Shown piece after piece: positions 61,279 through 64,000 of a stretch of DNA of 64,000 bases. Location of the stretch: positions 389,211 to 453,210 of the forward strand of contig CAADRB010000008.1 of the NCBI GenBank assembly GCA_900708905.1, written 5' to 3'. Within the stretch, counting starts at the first letter, position 1. Each line of letters starts with the position of its first letter. The notes under the pieces are model-generated. The model had not been told where the DNA came from. It saw nothing but the letters and a program-made list of their open reading frames with translations, and ran no database searches. The position numbers and the translations under genes were made by a program. Source of the DNA: Hymenolepis diminuta (lineage: Eukaryota > Platyhelminthes > Cestoda > Cyclophyllidea > Hymenolepididae).

Positions 61279-64000
61279 GTAAGATTATAACTTATTTTCT
61301 GTAGTAATCATCTACCGCTAAAGCTATAATACATTATGGACTACGGTCAAGCAAATGCCGGGCTTTCAGATAATGAAAAATAGGAAAAGTTGGATCGTCT
61401 GGTTTGGAATTTCAAGTTGTTCACTCCTTCTTTAATTGCGATTGAAGAGAATAGGTTGTCATTTACGCAGATTTTCGAAACCCGATATGTTTACCCTTCT
61501 TTTAGAGATCATGAAAGATAGACTGGTTTTGTACTTATAAACAACAATGGCGATGATATTTTAATACTTTACAATTTAATTACTCTTTTTATAAGACTTC
61601 GGTATCTTGAAACTTAAATTATGGATGATTTTTAATTTTGAGGACTAATGATCCTTTTGATAGTGCTAAATCATCGACGTTGAGAATTCACCATTCTTGT
61701 GCGAATTCCCTTATTTATGAATTCACATTTAACAACGAAAATTAACTTTGATGAATGGCTCAACCATTCTTCATCGGTCAAATTAGAGACTGCATTGGTT
61801 GGTTTGCAGTTGCCAAGAAATTGTGTACTTACTTTCAATTTTCTTTAGAACTCGGTGATTGGAAAGATGTATTAATGTAAGAAAGTTTGGACTATTTTTA
61901 ATATCAGTCCCAAGAAAGTTTTTTACCTTGACTGACCTAAATTTCTCTGTTCATTTAATTATATTTGCAACTTATCGCCTCTATAGGATAAAGTCTTTGT
62001 ATTTTCAATCCGTTTTTGATATTTTTAATACTTTAACCGTAATCAGCACATGTAGTAATTTCCTAAAATATTACTTAAGCCTTAGGGAATAAATCAGTTG
62101 GAAAACTCCGTTCAAAATCATTTTAAAACTACATTAAAAATTAAATTTAGCTGATAATTCTTCTTGTAAAGTTACAATTAGATACTTAGCACCAAAAGAT
62201 TTAATATTTTTGGGGCAAAATAAAAATTTATAATTACCAGTTATATTAAAATAATCATAGTGTTAGATGAATATAAATTTTGAGTCAAAACCTTTGAGTC
62301 ATTAGAATGATCTTACATCTGGCTAATTTTAAAATAGAGGGACATTTTGGGGAAGCTACTTGCTAAATATTTATCAAGTACTTTTGGTCTGTAGACTGAC
62401 TGAAATGCCCCATCTGTTCTAGCCCTGATGTGATAGAACCCTGTTAGCAGTTAATCCTACTAAAATTGAATGCCAGACAATGTTAGTTACGCTTATTGTA
62501 AATTCTTGGTCTTTTGTACACTCTGTTCTCTCTCAATTTCCCAATCTTCACTCTCTATTGTAGTAATGTAATGTGAGACAACATGATGAACATGAGTTTG
62601 ATTGAGCTCCTCCTATCCTCAAGTGTGTTAGGTTAATCTATCTAATCATTTATAAGTGATAAAATATAAAATCATGTGAAATAGATCAGGTGTGTTCTCC
62701 AATGGACCTTCTGGTGTCTATTGTTCGTATTTCACAATAAATTACACTTAAATCTTTGCCATTCTAAATGCTGTTCTGCAATACAAATTCGATTTTCATC
62801 GTTGGTGTAATGATATCTTATTCCACTGTGCCTCTAGATCATCATTTCTTACCAAAATGCCCTCTCGTAGACAAAACGAAGAATCTTTGTGTGATTTTAA
62901 GCCTGAATGTACCCCGTTCAGACGTGTTTTGTGCAACAGCTACACTAATGTGCTAGGACAATACATTCAACCTCCTGCGTTCCGGTTTAGAAAAGGTAAT
63001 TGTATGTTGATGGCTGATATAGGTTAATTTTAGCACAACAGACCCGCGACTTTCCGAAATTTTGCATGTACAATACTGCGAAAATTGAAACTTATCAAAC
63101 ATGCAATGCAGTCGTTAAGAAAAGATCAGAATTTAATAACTCGTGGTACTTTGTGCCTTTATATTTTCATCGAACACGAATATCTGAGTGAAAACGGAAA
63201 AGAAATTCAAATTAATAATTCATCTATTTTCCCAACGATCGCCTGTTGGTGCTTGATATGCCTTGAAATTTATGACCACAATTAATTAAGTATTAACTTT
63301 TACAGTAATCATTGCTTTAGTAAGACATTACCTTACCTGCCGTAATACATTACGTTAGAATTCGTAAAATACTTACTGATATGACTTAACACGAGCCTTG
63401 CATGTTAATGCTTGTACAGGGAGCCAAATACTAGTGTCATTAAAGTGAAGATACAAGCGGTAAGAAGAAAGTGACGGGATTTAGTAATGTTACTAATTTA
63501 ACGGGACTTATCAAAGAGGAAGAGATAGGTAAAAAGAGAAAAGGCTACCCAGTTGAAGATAGGAGGGCCTCCAGATACAGTGGAGTTTTCTGAAAAAATC
63601 GATTGAAGGCGTTGACTGACAAGAATTGCTATGTAGCCCATTAAACGTGGTGGAAACGAAGGAACGTCGGGTAAAGGGAATGATTACATCTGAGTTTATA
63701 TAAATAAAGTCGGATGACTGTTGATTTAAATGAAATAAAGGCTGTATCCAGATGAGAATGGAGGGAGGAGGACATGAAGATTAATGGGTTGAAAAAGTTG
63801 GACGATCATTTGTGCTTTTACTGAAGATTTAACAAATAACATTTAGCTGATTGACGTTTTAACAATCGCCAAGCTGTCTAAATCACTGTTTCAAAATCCG
63901 GAACAAGTAGATCGTACCCAAATGCTAAAATTTTAATTAGAAAATAAATCTTTAATTGAATTGCTAAAATTCCGCCTTTGAGTTTTATAAAACACTACTT
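61279..64000. other. Downstream region, terminal transporter exon not identified
   Basis: A segment at 61849-61876 (28 bases) has a strong acceptor and donor and reads LGDWKDVL, but only in a phase that does not match exon 11. Acceptors near 61476 and 63034 open phase-compatible frames of about 17-22 codons without a membrane helix. The last 600 bases are purine-rich and carry no recognisable gene. The final exon may lie beyond 64000. Confidence 0.5.

Noticed and set aside
1..64000. CRISPR arrays, operons, bacterial ribosome binding sites, phage genes
   Set aside because: None seen; the window is spliced, gene-poor animal DNA with no regularly spaced repeats.

Overview
The window is nuclear DNA from an animal, most likely an invertebrate, with an arthropod the best guess. 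It is AT-rich and gene-poor, with introns up to about 16 kb, a decayed mariner transposon, tRNA-derived SINE-like pieces, a LINE remnant and simple repeats. There is no operon structure and no dense coding as in bacteria. Two recognisable genes occupy it, and they point away from each other. A sperm- or cilia-type gene (CFAP100-like) implies an animal that builds motile axonemes. A DUR3-type solute:sodium symporter (SLC5 superfamily) is a family known from fungi, plants and many invertebrates but not, to my knowledge, from vertebrates.

Layout. Positions 1-8616 hold no recognised gene, apart from an unrecognised 55-codon minus-strand frame at 964-1131 and one copy of a dispersed repeat at about 5884-6195. 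Positions 8617-10614 (minus strand) carry an intact, intronless CFAP100-like coiled-coil gene with two E-boxes just upstream of its start. Positions 10683-13401 are intergenic and contain a SINE-like element. From 13559 to at least 61278 (plus strand) lies one DUR3-like transporter gene. I assembled it from eleven exons whose splice phases all agree, giving about 608 codons of a protein expected to be around 650-700 residues. Several exons are too short to stand out as open frames and were found by matching phase and family pattern. The last exon or exons were not found.

The long introns hold a possible secreted-peptide frame (minus strand, 19832-20077), a LINE reverse transcriptase relic (about 28900-29900), a dead mariner transposase (34288-35349), a possible solo LTR (about 40091-40500), SINE-like pieces, the second, inverted copy of the dispersed repeat (about 55105-55435) and a 64-base assembly gap (56055-56118).

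The most interesting points are these. The transporter has an eight-ligand Cys/His cluster in a predicted cytosolic loop, split across a 5.3-kb intron, and it has lost the aromatic/polar signature of canonical DUR3 proteins in its second membrane helix. That suggests a non-standard substrate or a regulated transporter. The small peptide precursor candidate is intriguing but weakly supported. All homology statements are from memory of protein families; no search was run.
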